A stretch of DNA of 64,000 nt from positions 32,205 to 96,204 of the forward strand of contig RHPI01002438.1 in NCBI GenBank assembly GCA_009103225.1, read 5' to 3'. The position numbers and the translations under genes are program-made. Shown here in pieces: positions 12,918 through 24,970 of this stretch (the first letter of the stretch is position 1; the number at the start of each line of letters is the position of its first letter). Source of the stretch: Chlorokybus atmophyticus (Eukaryota; Streptophyta; Chlorokybophyceae; Chlorokybales; Chlorokybaceae). Below the pieces are notes generated by a model that was not told where the DNA came from, ran no database searches, and saw only the letters and a program-made list of their open reading frames with translations.

Positions 12918-14899
12918 ATGTCGCCGGCGTCGTCCATGATGGCGGCCATGGCCTTGGAGGGAGCTGCGGGGGGTGCGGCGACGGACGAGTTGGATAGGTT
13001 GGAATCCCAGTTCGTCGAGGGGGATTTCGCTGGCGGAGGAGCGGCTAGCAGCCCCGAATGGCAGGCGCAGTGCAGGTACCTGGAGCTGGTGCGGCAGCGG
13101 CGGCTGCGACGCAGCGAGAACGTCGCACGGGTCGGCGCTGCGTTGCTCAAAGCGCCTGGAGCGGCCAAACGACTTGGGGACAAAGGTGTTGAATGGTGGA
13201 TGCTGTGCATGCAATGGTGATCACGTCCGTATAACGTGTGCAGCGGTGATGATGCTGCGCAATGCACCATGTGGCTTGCTCGCGGAGTCGTATTTTTCGG
13301 TTTTTGTGTATGCTTGTGCTGCTAACACGCATGCATGTGCTGTCGTTCCAGCTTGGACGCTTATAGAACAAGTGTGCCTCGCCGCCATTGACGTCCATGA
13401 TATGGATCTAGCAAAGGTGAGCGTGCTTACGATGGCCTTGAGACGAAAAGCAGGTTCAAATGCGTTCTCAGGCATTGTTGGTAGCTGTATTATCTCAGTC
13501 CAGCTCGTTGCATGACTGTCAATGCAGCATGTTTCTCCTACCCATTGCCAACTTTGTGGTTGCTCTTGTGTGGCGTAACGCGCTGACAAGTATTGCAAAC
13601 GTCAGGACGCTCTTGAAGGGCTCGAGAGCAAGTTCTCTGAGGAAAGCAGGCGGGTTGGTGCGTGGTTCTGTCATAGCTGTGCTTGCATGTGGCCTTCCCT
13701 GTTGGTTTCAAGCTTGCCAGTGCCATTGTTCAATGCCACTGGCACTGCAGGCCCGCTCTGTTCATTGTATATAAGTCATACACAGAGTGTCCATGACTGT
13801 GCAAAAATGTAGCCCTCAACCTGTGCAGCAAGACTTCGTGCCATGTACGTGGAAGCTACTGGTGATTTGGAGGAGGCCAACAGGATCTATGACGAGATGC
13901 TGGAAGAGAACCCAGTTGATCAGGTATACCACGCTTGCTCACTTGTCTGTCGCAGATGAGTGTGGGCCAGCTCACGGCATACGATGCGCTCACACTTTAG
14001 CTCTCTCACTGCTGCACTATGCAAGGTGTTTTGAATGGGTTTGCTCTCAAACATGTCCATTTTGCCTAGCACGTCTTGAAGCGGAAAGTGGCTATGGCCA
14101 AGTCGCACGGGCCGCCCGCAGTAGCTGTGGATGCAGTTCTCAAGTACTTGGACGTGTAAGTGCTCAGCATAAGGGCAATGCGTGACGTGACGATTAATGG
14201 TTGTTGCTTTGCAAAACTTGGGACTTGACTGGTTGCACTGCGCAGGTACAGCACCGACATTGATGGCTGGAGGGAGTTGGCAGACATGTACACAAATTTA
14301 CAGATGTAAGGGCCGGTGTGGTTATTGTCAGGTGGCCATGCAACTGGCATTCATATGATTTAGTTTCACACAACACAGGTACAAGCAAGCTGCCTTTTGT
14401 TATGAGGAATTGATGCTTCACCTTCCACAGCATTGGGCTTTTCATCGGAAATACGCAGAGGTATGTAAGATGCGATGTATGGCAAGCCAGGCACGTGCAT
14501 GTGGCCTGGGGTTGGTGTTGATGTATTGCATGCAGGTCCTTTACACGTGGGGTGGTGTTGAAAACTTTAGACTGGCACGCAAGTACTATGCCTCTGCTGT
14601 AGAGCTCAGCAGCGGAACCGACATCCGGGCCCTGTATGGCTTGACGCTGGTATACTTTCTTGCTGGCATTGTACAGTTTACTTGGTATTGTCAATCATTG
14701 TCATTCAGCAGCTGACACACATCCATTGGCATTGCAGACTGCCTCGCAATTGGCAAGTATCAAGGGCGCTAAGCCGGGGGAAGAAAATGCAGAGCTTCAA
14801 AGGTTGTCGTCTTCAGCGTTGGTGAAACTGTATAAGTTTCGGGCGCCTAGTAAAGAGCAGCTAGTATCTACTGTGTTGAACCTGCAGGCTAAGCGATAA
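12918..14899 (+). CDS. EMC2: ER membrane protein complex subunit 2 (EMC2)
   Basis: Nine exons with consistent phases: 12918-13185, 13352-13416, 13591-13657, 13829-13923, 14070-14155, 14246-14305, 14379-14460, 14536-14649 and 14738-14899, giving 332 aa (human 297). The TPR repeats characteristic of EMC2 are clear, including Asp-Leu-Glu-Glu-Ala-Asn-Arg-Ile-Tyr, Trp-Arg-Glu-Leu-Ala-Asp-Met-Tyr, Ala-Ala-Phe-Cys-Tyr-Glu-Glu-Leu-Met and the signature Tyr-Ala-Glu-Val-Leu-Tyr-Thr-Trp-Gly-Gly block. EMC2 is the cytosolic scaffold of the complex that inserts tail-anchored and multipass proteins into the ER. An Ala/Gly/Met-rich extension of about 35 residues precedes the conserved part; ATGs at 12918, 12936, 12939 and 12948 are all in frame. 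The third exon may instead start at 13606, five codons later. Confidence 0.95.
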
Positions 14900-15858
14900 C
14901 GCACAGTATGTCTGTACAGATAGGTGCCTGTATCTACGTATGTTTGTCCACTGTCACTTTCGCAGCAAACACAGACTATGTCATGCGCTTGCCAGCAGCG
15001 GTGCACTACGCAGACAACTATCAAAGTATGTCCACCTACCCCTGCCATCTTCCGGCCTGCGCCCACGGCCGCGTTGGCGAGTAATAGTGGCGTAGGTAGC
15101 GTAGCCCAGTCGTGGGTTATGTATCATATAATGTTGCATGTTGTGCATGTTCTTGTCAATGACACCCCGTGCATGCGGCATATGTAGCATACTATCGCTT
15201 GTACACACATATGCATGCATGCATGTCTAACGGGGAGGTCTAGGCTAGTATAGTGTTCAAGAAATGTGGGACATGTTGTGTTGCAGTAGGAACAAGCAGT
15301 AGTAGATAATAGCCCGGTGGTGATGTGTATGAGCATGCTTGCATGTGTTTGGAGTATGTGCTTATGTGCGCAATGCATGCCTACAACTGCCTCGTGCATA
15401 TCCTGCACATGCACGTACTTGTGGGTCAGGTTTTGAACTTGGGGGCTACAACCCCCGTCTAAACTTGTAAGCATTGCCTTGCCCACTGTGCATAGCCAAC
15501 TGCATGTTGCCTATTCAATCTATGCATCATCCTATACTGTATGCGTTGCACTGAGGGCTAGTCTCTGATTTGCACATGCAGGAGTGTATGGCACAAACTG
15601 CAAAGTGCACCACTGCTTGCATCACACATGAAGTGCTCTCAGTCATTCACTTCAGGCCCAATGTAGCTTGGCTGGGTTGGTTGTCAACACGCATGCCCAC
15701 TCGCCACAATTACGACAGCCGCCAGAAGTCCGTCACAGTAATGTACACCTTGTGCTGGCATCCCATGCGCACCACAGAGGGTAGGTACATATCATAGCAT
15801 ACCGCAGATAGATACGCAGGCTGGCGTGCAATACTTGGACAGCATCCCACCCTTATCC
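14900..15858. other. Intergenic region between convergent EMC2 and MoaE
   Basis: Nearly 1 kb with both 3' ends, a short (TGCA)n run near 15212 and no supportable exon, RNA gene or mobile element. Confidence 0.55.
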
Positions 15859-16879
15859 TTAGTGTTCTTCCGCTCTGTGCTTGTGTACAGCCGCCTGCGG
15901 CCTTCGTCTGTCCTCGGCGTTCTCCTTCCACACGCTGCCGTCCTCGTAGAACTCCTTCTTCCAGACGGGCACAGTGGCCTTGAGCTCGTCGATGGCGAAA
16001 CGCGCCGCCTCGAGGGCGTCCGCGCGGTGGGCCGAAGACACCGCGATCAAGACGCTCGACTCGCCAATGGCCACAGGCCCCGTACGGTGAGACATGGCGA
16101 TCTTCACAAGACCGCTCCACTTGGACCTCATCTGCCGGCACTCACGCGTTTGTATGCATTTACGTGTCATCAGTGCATGCGTCAACAGCGAGAGTGTCAT
16201 CATGAATACTGGAGCAAGCACTATTCACACCAACATCAACTTGTGCTTTGTGTTCAAGATGGTGACAGTGGTGCTTGTTCCATTGCTGATAATGCAGGGC
16301 ATGCCTGCCCAAGTTGCCATGCGTGAGACAAGGCAGAAAGCAAAGTGTACTAGTGTTTCAAATTCACCACAGAATAGCGATGGAAACAAGACATCGTTGC
16401 GTCAAGACTGCGGTCCAGTGGGCGTGCATGTGGTTCTTTTCAATGTGTGCTACAGCGCCGCCAAGTATAGCACACATTACAGCAACTGCCATTGTACTCA
16501 GGTGATGAATCTCAGTACATCCACGTTTACCTGTTGGCATATCTCGATCATCTTCCTGGCGGCCATGGGTGCGTACGCCTCATACTCCAGGCGCAGCACC
16601 CGCTTGCCCTCAAAGGTGTCTCTGGTCGTACCTAACTCGTCATCACCAATCAACAAACAGTCCAAACCCCTCTGCTCATTCTCATGCATGCATGATGAGG
16701 ATCAGAAACAGCAAGTTGTGTCTCTCCGTCATGTGCTTGCATGCCGCTGGCTCACACCTGCCTGTGAAGGTGGCGACGGCTCCGGCGGTGGGGTCCTGCA
16801 CCCTTGCAACGGCGGCGTCCAGAGACAAGGGCGCCACCGTCACCACCGCGCTGTCAGCGCCGTCCCACACCTCCGCCAT
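15859..16879 (-). CDS. MOCS2B: Molybdopterin synthase catalytic subunit MoaE/MOCS2B
   Basis: Three minus-strand exons, 16879-16756, 16631-16531 and 16131-15859, with phases 1 and 0, give 165 aa, close to the family's 150-190. Exon 1 ends in the Ala-Val-Ala-Thr-Phe-Thr-Gly strand; exon 2 opens Thr-Thr-Arg-Asp-Thr-Phe-Glu-Gly and continues Leu-Glu-Tyr-Glu-Ala-Tyr-Ala-Pro-Met-Ala; exon 3 carries His-Arg-Thr-Gly-Pro-Val, Val-Ser-Ser-Ala-His-Arg and the active-site block Pro-Val-Trp-Lys-Lys-Glu. MoaE, paired with thiocarboxylated MoaD, sulfurates precursor Z to molybdopterin. I chose the ATG at 16879 because its context fits and the protein then starts where relatives do; an in-frame ATG near 16981 is possible. 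The last ~20 residues are basic and not conserved. Confidence 0.95.
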
Positions 16880-16989
16880 GGTCCCCGGTCTGGCCTGGTC
16901 GTCTACGCGCACTTTGTCGCAATCTTTGCGCTCAACCTGTCTATAAGCAAAGGATAGAGGCTTAGTAAAAACCGGCATTATCATCAATT

Positions 16990-17062
16990 GCTCTGGTAGC
17001 TCAGTTGGTTAGAGCGTACGGCTGTTAACCGTAAGGTCGCAGGTTCGATCCCTGCTCGGAGC
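16990..17062 (+). tRNA. tRNA-Asn (anticodon GTT)
   Basis: A complete 73-nt cloverleaf: acceptor stem GCTCTGG with TCGGAGC, D loop AGTTGGTTA, anticodon loop CTGTTAA with GTT, T loop TTCGATC. Internal A and B boxes (TAGCTCAGTTGG and GGTTCGATCC) are intact, there is no intron, and a TTTTT Pol III stop follows at 17064-17068. The discriminator base is G. Its 3' half is repeated 269 bp downstream. Confidence 0.95.
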
Positions 17063-17700
17063 GTTTTTACACCACATCAGTGCTGAGTTTCAATTCGAAA
17101 GGCTGCCCTCCATGACAAAGGCAAGAAGCAACTGTTCCCTCCATATGACAACGACGACGACGACGTTGTGGGCGTCACCGCCACCCGTGCGGGACGGAGT
17201 GTGTTGCCTCATTGGGCCTCACATGCTTAGAGGCGTCGGGAAGGTGTTAACGCCATGGGGTTGGATGGAGGCCCGCTCCCCTATGCCTACGCGTCGACAA
17301 TAAGGTCGCAGGTTCGATCCCTACTCGGAGCGTTTTTACACCACACCAGTGCTGAGTTTCAATTCGAAAGGCTCGAAAGGCTACCCTCCATGACAAAGGC
17401 AAGAAGCAACTGTTCCCTCCATATGACAACGACGACGACGACGTTGTGGGCGTCACCGCCACCCGTGCGGGACGGAGTGTGTTGCCTCATTGGGCCTCAC
17501 ATGCTTAAAGGCGTCGGGAAGGTGTTAACGCCATGGGGTTGAAGGAGGCCTGCTCCCCTATAGCTACGCGTCGCGCAGGAGCAGCCGTCGCCCTCTTTGA
17601 CAATGAGTGCGTTCGAGGCCGAGCACATACTGCGCCGGTGGTGGCCTTCCAGCAACGAAGACGATGACGCTGTGGGCGTCACCGCCAAGAGCAAGCTCAC
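17033..17700 (+). repeat. 269-bp tandem repeat containing the 3' half of tRNA-Asn
   Basis: The unit starts at AAGGTCGCAGGTTCG (17033) within the tRNA, recurs at 17302 with period 269, and a third, partial and diverged unit runs from about 17571 to 17700. Each full unit contains the tRNA variable arm, T arm with B box, acceptor strand and T-run, followed by ~230 bp with a (GAC)n run and a GCGTCACCGCC block. Copy 2 has a 9-bp insertion (duplicated GCTCGAAAG) relative to copy 1. A related unit lies at 28390-28650, beyond the retrotransposon. The arrangement resembles a tRNA-derived SINE or a young satellite seeded from the tRNA locus. Confidence 0.85.
17064..17068 (+). terminator. Pol III T-run terminator of tRNA-Asn
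   Basis: Five T residues directly after the tRNA discriminator base, the usual Pol III termination signal. The T-run is also carried by the downstream repeat copy. Confidence 0.85.
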
Positions 17701-17701
17701 C

Positions 17702-18034
17702 TGTAACGGAGTGCTACCTCTATAGAAGTTCCCCGCCCTTATTCAAGATTAAATAAGGGTCATAATGGGTATATACAGCCAATTAAGCCATATTAAGGTT
17801 ATTAACCTAGTGTTAAGGCTTAATGTAATGTTACTTATCTGTAACACTGGTGTCGTAACGAGACTCATGTCTCTGTCGATAACAGCTGTATGGCGGCACT
17901 GCTAACGCAGCGGCTGTCATGGCCAAGGGAGTATCTGCTCCGCCTGTGGCCCCTAACGGCGGCGGTGTCGGCGACGTGGCTAGTGGTGGTGGGGGGGTAG
18001 GGGATTAAAGGGGGCGGTAGCACCCCTCCTTACA
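17702..18034 (+). repeat. LTR, left copy
   Basis: Begins TGTAACGGAGTGC and ends CACCCCTCCTTACA, with the same short inverted ends as the right copy. Shared landmarks include a CCCCGCCCTTATT block, a TTACTTATCTGTAAC block and a GGGGGCGGTAGCACC end. Substitutions and small indels against the right copy are frequent, indicating age. A primer-binding site directly after it is not obvious. Confidence 0.85.
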
Positions 18035-21000
18035 TAAGTATTGGAGCAAGGTGACCAAGGCTCTATGGGAGGCCAGGCGGCGACGGCGGCGAAGGGTAGG
18101 CGGCAGGCGGCAATGCCGGTAGGCGGCAGCGACGGCGGCAACGGCGGCGGCTACTAGCTAGGGAGGGTAGCGGCTGTTGTTAGTTGTTGTTGTTGTATAG
18201 CTGTATACCTGTGCTGTTACCTAACCCTGCATGCCATGCCATGCCTACCCTAGCCTAGCCTAGCCTAGCCTGCCAGGTCTAGTCTAGTTTATGATTGTGT
18301 AAAGGGAGGCGGCCATTCATGCCCCTCTCTGAACCACTGCATCCAAGCACACAACATAGCAATTTTATAGTGATTATAATAGCCTCATGTGCTTACCAGA
18401 AGAAGACAACATATATCTCCCCTTCAGCACAACTGTGTATGGAGGAGGTCAGGAGTGCCTACGGCGTCCACACAAACTAGCTCAACCCAGGACAGCCTAC
18501 GAGAATGCATGTTGTCCATGCTAGAGCGTGCATCTATAGCAACGTAGGAAAAAGAGAAGATAAGCGCATCTGAGCTAAGTGCGGACTACACTGAATATAC
18601 GTATGAAGAGCAACTTCAGATTAAGCAATAGAGCCACCAAGACCAAGTGGAGAGACGGAGGCAGCATAGACGGGCCAGACACCACCTTAGCTGTGGGGGA
18701 GGGGCCAGGAAATGAGGCCCCTGACGATGCAATGGGTGTGGGGTTGCCCGCCAAGGGGTGGTGGGGATCCAGCTCCTTAGCTTGCGGGCCCCAGAGATAA
18801 ACCTCCGAGGGGAGGGTGGGAGCGAGAGGGGAGTGAGAACCGCCTCGCCCATCCACCCATCCTCCATGTTGCCAATGAAAAGGTCAGGCTAGCGAGCGCG
18901 CTGGGCAAGCTCGTGGCTGCAAGATCAAGCCACCACGAAGATCCCCCCGACTACCCGATCGATGATGAGGCCGGTCGAGACGGGGGGAAGAGGTTGAATG
19001 CAGCTGACAATTGCGAAGAGGCTCTGGCCAGGCCGACCAGGCAGCCTGGGAAGCAAGCAATCGGCCGTTGACCAACAAAAGTCTGATCAACGGCATCGCT
19101 ACAAAGTTTGGCTGAGATACAGCCAGGCGAAGCGGGAGAGGGGCCCCGCGGGGTGGGCGTCACCCACACCCCGTGGGGAGAACAACCACACCTATATCGC
19201 CACCAAAGTATACACAATAGCGTCGCCGCCGCCCTGAGACAAAAAAAATATAAAATACCATATGTCACAGTGTCGCAAAAAGCCTATTAGCTACCGTCAA
19301 ATTGCATACAACGCATTACATCAGTATGTTTGGTTCGCGCGAGAGCAAAGTCGCAAGAGCCAGTGTGGAAAGTGTATGCAAACTTTCGTACAGCATTGCA
19401 TGCTTTGCTATCACGTTGTGCATCCCATTAAATTGCACCTGCAAGAGGCATTATGTGGGGATGTTCTGTTTTATTTAAGCGATGGTTCCATCACTTTAAC
19501 GCAATAATGTTTGAAAGTGTTACGCGTGCAACCCAAGGGGCAAAAACAATGCACAGATTTGCTTGAACGGTCAATTGTGGACGTATGCATATATGATTTG
19601 TTGTACGAGTTTTAATGTCGCTTTGCCGCCGGACGATTCCAAGTCTAACATGCTTGCTCATGTTAAGACAAATGTAGTGCGAGATGATTCAATTGGAATT
19701 GAGTAGCTGTCTGCTAATGGTCGTACATAATGCACTGCACCACTGATTGCTGCACAAGTCATGCTATGGTGCATGGGCATGGAAGAGCGCCGCAACATTG
19801 AGGCGCTCAGATGGTTCAATATGTCAGCTCATCCATTCGCGGTATAACCCCATAGCTGATATACGCCATCTGTGCTTTTATAACAATGTGTAAATAAATA
19901 ATGTTAATAGTGCTACCATGCATACACCTTTGCAACGTCTTGTAACTCAACTCACAAATGCTGCCATTAATAGCGTTTTTTTGCTAACAAGACCAGCGCA
20001 ATGCAATCACGCAATGTATGGTCATTACCAATATCTTGAAGCAATCCAAGATACTTTCACATATAAGATTACAATCCATTTCTCAATCCGGGCGATGTAA
20101 TGATTTGTGTCAAGTGTGCCCGGCAATCACTGCAATGCACACGTACTTTAGATAGTTTTTTAAACGAAGACCTGTTGTCAGAGACCTTAAAAAAACAAGT
20201 TAAAGATTTGAATACTTTGCACGATCTAATAATTAGCTGATGCTAAGAAAATACTCGCAAAGAATTTTAGCTGCAAAAAGGCGCCCCATTCGCTTTTGAC
20301 CAAAATGCCACCGAAAGTAAAAAGTGGAGCACCTTCGTTGCTACACCTTGGCATGCATTTTCATTAATTGGCAATGCTAAAACTTTTGGATTGAATGTAC
20401 ATGTGCTCAACCAAGGCAATACTTACAATTTTTGCTCATTTGTTTTTTAAATGGCGTTGGTGTGAGGAGCAAGTGAGATCTAACGATTCTTGCAAGTGGC
20501 TATTGCGGAGCACGTTGCAGGATACAAGTATATGCGTTACAAATTGCGAGACTCAATATTCCCATGCACATTTATGAACGTTTTTGGTATTGGTAATATG
20601 CTTTGATTATTTTGATGTGTAAGTCGCATTATAACAATAAGAGCACAACAATATGGTTGTTTTATTATAACTTGTGTAAAGACGATCATATGACTTTTCA
20701 AGTGATATTTGAATTCAACTGAAATATTACATTATAATGGGATGTTTTGAACTGCTTTTGATGTTGCAGCATCCTTACCATGTTACAAGTCCATGTGGGA
20801 TCTGATTAATATATAGCAGCTGCAAGGTGTTGTGACATCTTGGCCCAATGAAAATGAATTGTCATTGAAGAGCATGGCAGAACTCATGAAAAGATGTGAA
20901 GCTTCCCTTATATTTGCGCGCGTGACGCACTTGCAGATCCGTATGGAGTGCCATGCAACAAAATAAATGACCATTTGCATAACATCTAGCAGCATAATGG

Positions 21001-21103
21001 TAAGACATTGCTTGGTGAGTAGGGCGCATTGCATCAAACAATAAGCAACCCAATGCAAGCCTTCTACAATAATGTTGACCTTAGCGCCAATGATGTGCTT
21101 AAC
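18035..21103. other. Non-coding, partly AT-rich stretch inside the element span
   Basis: About 3 kb with a GGCGGC-rich patch at 18070-18160, a TAGCCTAGCC run near 18250, then AT-rich sequence from about 19.2 kb. Only short random open frames; I see no domain, RNA gene or repeat I could name. It may be leader sequence of the element or unrelated insertions. Confidence 0.5.
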
Positions 21104-21720
21104 TAGGGATGTAGATAAATGTACACTTAAGTGTACATTTATCTCATCTGTTGGGCATTGCTATAACAATTGCAAACCCTCACATTTCAAGCTAAAACTT
21201 TGTACACACAGTGCTAACATTGTAAGCAACTCGTGTGCCAACTTTCAGCTTGATTGGCCACTTGTGTTACAAGTTACACCTTGGTAAGCGACTAAAATGA
21301 CAAAAGTCACTTTTGTGTACAGTTATGCAAGGGCCTTCAAAGTGTCCTTACGGCTGCGTCTGTAGCAAATCCGCGGCATTTGTGAGCTCGTTTGGTAGTT
21401 CTCGTCGAGTAGAACAACTTTCATTGGTAACTTGTCACAAGATTCCTTCTTTATGAGTTATTCCTATCTGAATGAACCCGACGGGTCCTTCGACGGGTCC
21501 GATCAACAAACCCTAATCAGTGTTGGACATCAGCTTGCATAATTTTTAAGCCATTGCGACGCGGTTACTTTTCCTTGACACGTCACGCCGAGAGCTATTC
21601 AACAATGTGTCACATGTTGCATTATCACATCACCACCGGCCAAGAAGGCCGTGCTAAGGGGAGCCATTCTACTGTACACTTAAGTGTACATGTACACTTA
21701 AGTGTACATTTACATCCCTA
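21104..21720. mobile_element. MITE-like element with palindromic terminal repeats
   Basis: The left end TAGGGATGTAGATAAATG and right end CATTTACATCCCTA are inverted repeats of each other, next to copies of the 18-bp palindrome TGTACACTTAAGTGTACA (one at the left end, two in tandem at the right). Flanking TA on both sides suggests the TA target site of Tc1/mariner-type (Stowaway-like) elements. The 617-bp body has no open frame of note, so it would be non-autonomous. Confidence 0.75.
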
Positions 21721-22189
21721 TTGTTAAGCTTGTCACATGCAATACCAAATTCGTCATTGCTCATGCTAGGTACGCTAGCTTGCTGACTCGCAGCTAGAAT
21801 GACTGAGCCGTCACTCGGTGTGCCGTGCATGAGTGCATGCAATTGAAGCTTGTCACGTCTAAAATGCAAGGCATGATCACTCTTAGGCTGCTATGTTAAC
21901 AGCATGATTATATGGGAGTTTAACTGCTTAAGTGGGTGCAATAACCTAACTGGTTCACTCATGCGGTCAGTCCTTAAGCTCACGAGCCTTGGGCAACATG
22001 AACTGTACAAAGCATTGATAAGCACCTTGCACCGAGCTGGTCAGTGTGCATACGCATGCATAAGCATGCATGCCATCAGTTATTATATGTGACAAGGCGT
22101 TGATGGCTTTTGAAAGGCCATGTGGCATGTGTGGCCTGTGTGGCAAAGAGAATTATATGTGTCAGCACATGATGGGCGAAAAGGCGTTT

Positions 22190-22490
22190 TAACTCTCCTG
22201 TGGCCAAATGGGAAGGCAACAGGGAGAAGTATAAAAGACTAGACCAGCATGTAGGGGGTTCAATTGTATTCAGCCTGGTGCTTACTTGCTGTGTGTTTGG
22301 GGTGCTTGGCTTAACTGTTCAAGGGGGCTTCCTTACCCTCCTGTGTGAGGCGTTCTGAGTGGTTCACCTAAGGTTTTAGTGCTGTACATTGGAGTTAACG
22401 CCTGTACTAAAGAAGAGGCGCTTACCTAGGATTTAATGGTGGTTTAACCTAGTCTTACCTAGTATCGGCCTGTAAGGTCGATTTGACGAA
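22190..22490 (+). repeat. LTR-like promoter block, third copy of the second family
   Basis: A TATAAAAG box near 22233 is followed by a GTGTGTTTGGGGTGC block, a CTGTTCAAGGGGG block and a CCCTCCTGTGTGAGG block, the same order as in the two copies at about 30.4 kb and 32.8 kb. It ends near a TTGGCACCCCGTGCG stretch that could be a primer-binding site. It may be the real 5' LTR of the element whose gag starts just downstream, or an independent remnant. Confidence 0.5.
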
Positions 22491-22971
22491 TTTTGGCACC
22501 CCGTGCGTTAATTGCAATTGTGAGTTGAGCTGGGGTGTACAAAGTGAAAACTTTGGGCAGCCATATCGTGGATCACCTCGTGGAGTCGAGCGGTTTGTCG
22601 CAGTGTAATTGTCTAGTTGTGAGGTGTGTGGAGAGCTCTTGTTTGGGCTTCATTCTTCACGTTAACCCCTTAGAACTTGACGAGACAAAATCACTAGCAT
22701 TTGCCACTCTTACAGTGCATAATCTATATATTTGTGCACTTGCTAAAGGCTTTCCTTAAGCAGATGGCTGACCAAGGAGGGAGAGGTGACAAGTACTTCG
22801 CCGTTCTTAACTTTTCGTCACCATACAAACCATCGAGTGATAATAAGTAAGAGACTCGGATATGAGTGAAAGCTATAAGCTTACTGACCGTGACAAAGAG
22901 GAAACAGCCATGCAAAAGAGCGATGCTTCTCTCAACCAGTATTCTCAAGGTGGACCCAGTGGACACTGAGA

Positions 22972-24250
22972 GTGTCATTGGCGGGGCCATTAAAAAGTAT
23001 GCTCAAGATCGTCAAGCTCTGCTTGATGCCCACCCACAGCTTTGTCAGGAAACGTGTCATGCATAGGCGCAAAAGGCTCGATGGCTATAAGACAAACTTT
23101 GCCACACTCCCTCGCGCAAGCAAGGAGATGGTGATTCGCATGCTCGAGCAACAGTTGACAAACAACATCCCGCCACTTGTGCGTGGTGATGCCAAGGTGG
23201 CTGCTCTCATGACCGTATACGACAACCCTCTCCCTTACCAAGGGAAGCGAATGGCGTTTGAGGCTTTGGTCAACTTAATGGTGGAAACCTCACAACGTCG
23301 CAAGGATGTGTTCTGGTACTTGGGACCTGGCTTGGAACACAAGCTGACCGGCCCAGAGAAGTTGGCGGCACGCCTTGACGCTATGCAATCTGAGTTGGTG
23401 GCGCTACGCCAGCAGGTGGCGGGTGCTACTTTAACAGCTGGTGCATCAGCGGGGCTGCCGGTTACAGCAATGAACAAGCCTAAGAAGTTCAAGCCCAATG
23501 GCAGTGTCAGCATCCATGACTGGGTGCTCACTGTTGAGCACTACTCGATAGCACTGACGCGCCCAGTTGGTGAGCACATTGCTGTTGCTCATCTGACGCT
23601 CTCGCCGAGTGGGCGAGGCAGACAGAGGATAGTGCGGCGAAAACAGTGGAGGCACTACTCCAGTTCTTTGTGGAGCGCTATAGTGGCATGGACTCGGCTA
23701 TTCAGGCTCGCAACAAGCTCAGCAAGTTGCGACAGATTGGTCGGGCGGCTTCGGTTTATGCAAGAGTTTTGCAAGCATTGGTGGGTCGCGCAAACAATGG
23801 CTCATGCCCATGGACCAGGCTGAGCAGTTCGAGTTGTTCAAGCGATGCTTGGATGTGCGTGTGCGCGATCAGCTGCAGTACAACACGTCAACGGGACTTC
23901 CTTGGGTTCCAGAGGACTTGACCATGCTGCAGAAGCTGAGTGTGTATTTGTACAACGATGACACTGCGGTGCAAGACAAGTCACATGTGGCAGCTGCGGC
24001 CAAGCCGCAGGAGGTGGGAGGAAAGTGTTACCCTCAGCTAAGTGCGCACGCGGCAAAGAAGGCAAAGTTATTCATGCCTCTCACTGGTGGCACATCTGTC
24101 GGTGGTGCTACACCTGCTGCAGCTCGCACATGTTACGTCTGTCATCAGCCGGGCCACATTGCAAAGAACTGCCCTACTGAGGCGAAGGGCAAGGCCAAGA
24201 AGGTTGAACAGGATTTTGCCGTGACTGGTGTAGAGATGGTTGATAGCTAG
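22972..24250 (+). pseudogene. Retrotransposon gag, frameshifted, with zinc knuckle
   Basis: Three successive plus-strand frames cover one gag: 22972 to about 23640, about 23646 to 23800, and 23804-24250. The first contains a coiled-coil-like Leu/Gln region and a Trp-containing capsid-like stretch; the last ends with a CCHC knuckle (Cys-Tyr-Val-Cys-His-Gln-Pro-Gly-His-Ile-Ala-Lys-Asn-Cys). Two frameshifts within capsid make it non-functional as one protein. The start is not fixed. Confidence 0.8.
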
Positions 24251-24571
24251 TTGCTTGAAATGCATGCAGCAAAGAGGTTTGATGATGTGTCCCAAGTGCA
24301 TGTAATGATACATGCATGGCAAGCACATGACAAGTTGCCACTTTGTAATGTTGAAAAGGTGGAAAAGAACGCTTGTGTGCTGCTACATGTTGAATTCAAC
24401 ATGCTTACCGATGTGTTGCATGCATTGAATGAGTTGCAAAAGAAGCACAACACTTTGAGTATGGTGGTGCCAAAATATTATGGCTTATGGTTAAAGCATA
24501 CTCGGGGGGGTATTGTGCTGAAGCAACTTAGCAAGTGTGCACATGGACAGTGCGATCGTCGGCAATATTGA
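24251..24571 (+). pseudogene. Open frame between gag and protease, unrecognised
   Basis: A 106-codon open stretch sits directly after the gag stop in the usual gag-pol linker position. It shows no motif I recognise. It is probably a decayed gag-pol linker, not a separate gene. Confidence 0.35.
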
Positions 24572-24618
24572 TCAACCCTCGCAGTAGTCGCGGACTCTAG
24601 GCCACATTTCAAAGACGG

Positions 24619-24960
24619 GTGGTACTCCCGTTGGGGACATTCAGTGGCACAATGCAGGGTGTAAACAGTTTGTTCTTAATTGACACTGGTGCAACACACA
24701 ACTTTGTAAAGGAATCATGGGTTGTGCGCAACAAAATAGCGTGTCAACCCTCAGCATTTCAGCTGCCGCTGCGGGGGGTGGGTTACCAGTATAGGGAGAT
24801 AAATGAAATGAACGTAAAAATTGGTAGTTATCATGCCACTCTTCCTTTCATAGTAGTATTCATTAACATATCAGGTGTTGATGCGGTATTTAAACAGAAT
24901 GGCAGGAAAATGACATTAGATACTAGCGCACGCCTGTGCACAGTAAAAAATAGGTCGTAA
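24619..24960 (+). pseudogene. Retropepsin-like aspartic protease fragment
   Basis: The frame contains the catalytic motif Leu-Ile-Asp-Thr-Gly-Ala-Thr-His-Asn-Phe-Val, typical of Ty3/gypsy proteases, with the downstream Ile-Val-Val-Phe strand region. It ends at a stop before the reverse transcriptase, so pol is not continuous. Confidence 0.85.
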
Positions 24961-24970
24961 GCGTGTAACA

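Noticed and set aside
13186-13351. Bacterial-style operon or horizontal transfer for the metabolic genes
   Set aside because: All are intron-rich and eukaryote-typical in domain content; nothing suggests recent transfer.
18040-18170. GGCGGC-rich coding exon
   Set aside because: Simple repeat composition; no donor/acceptor pair or conserved residues.
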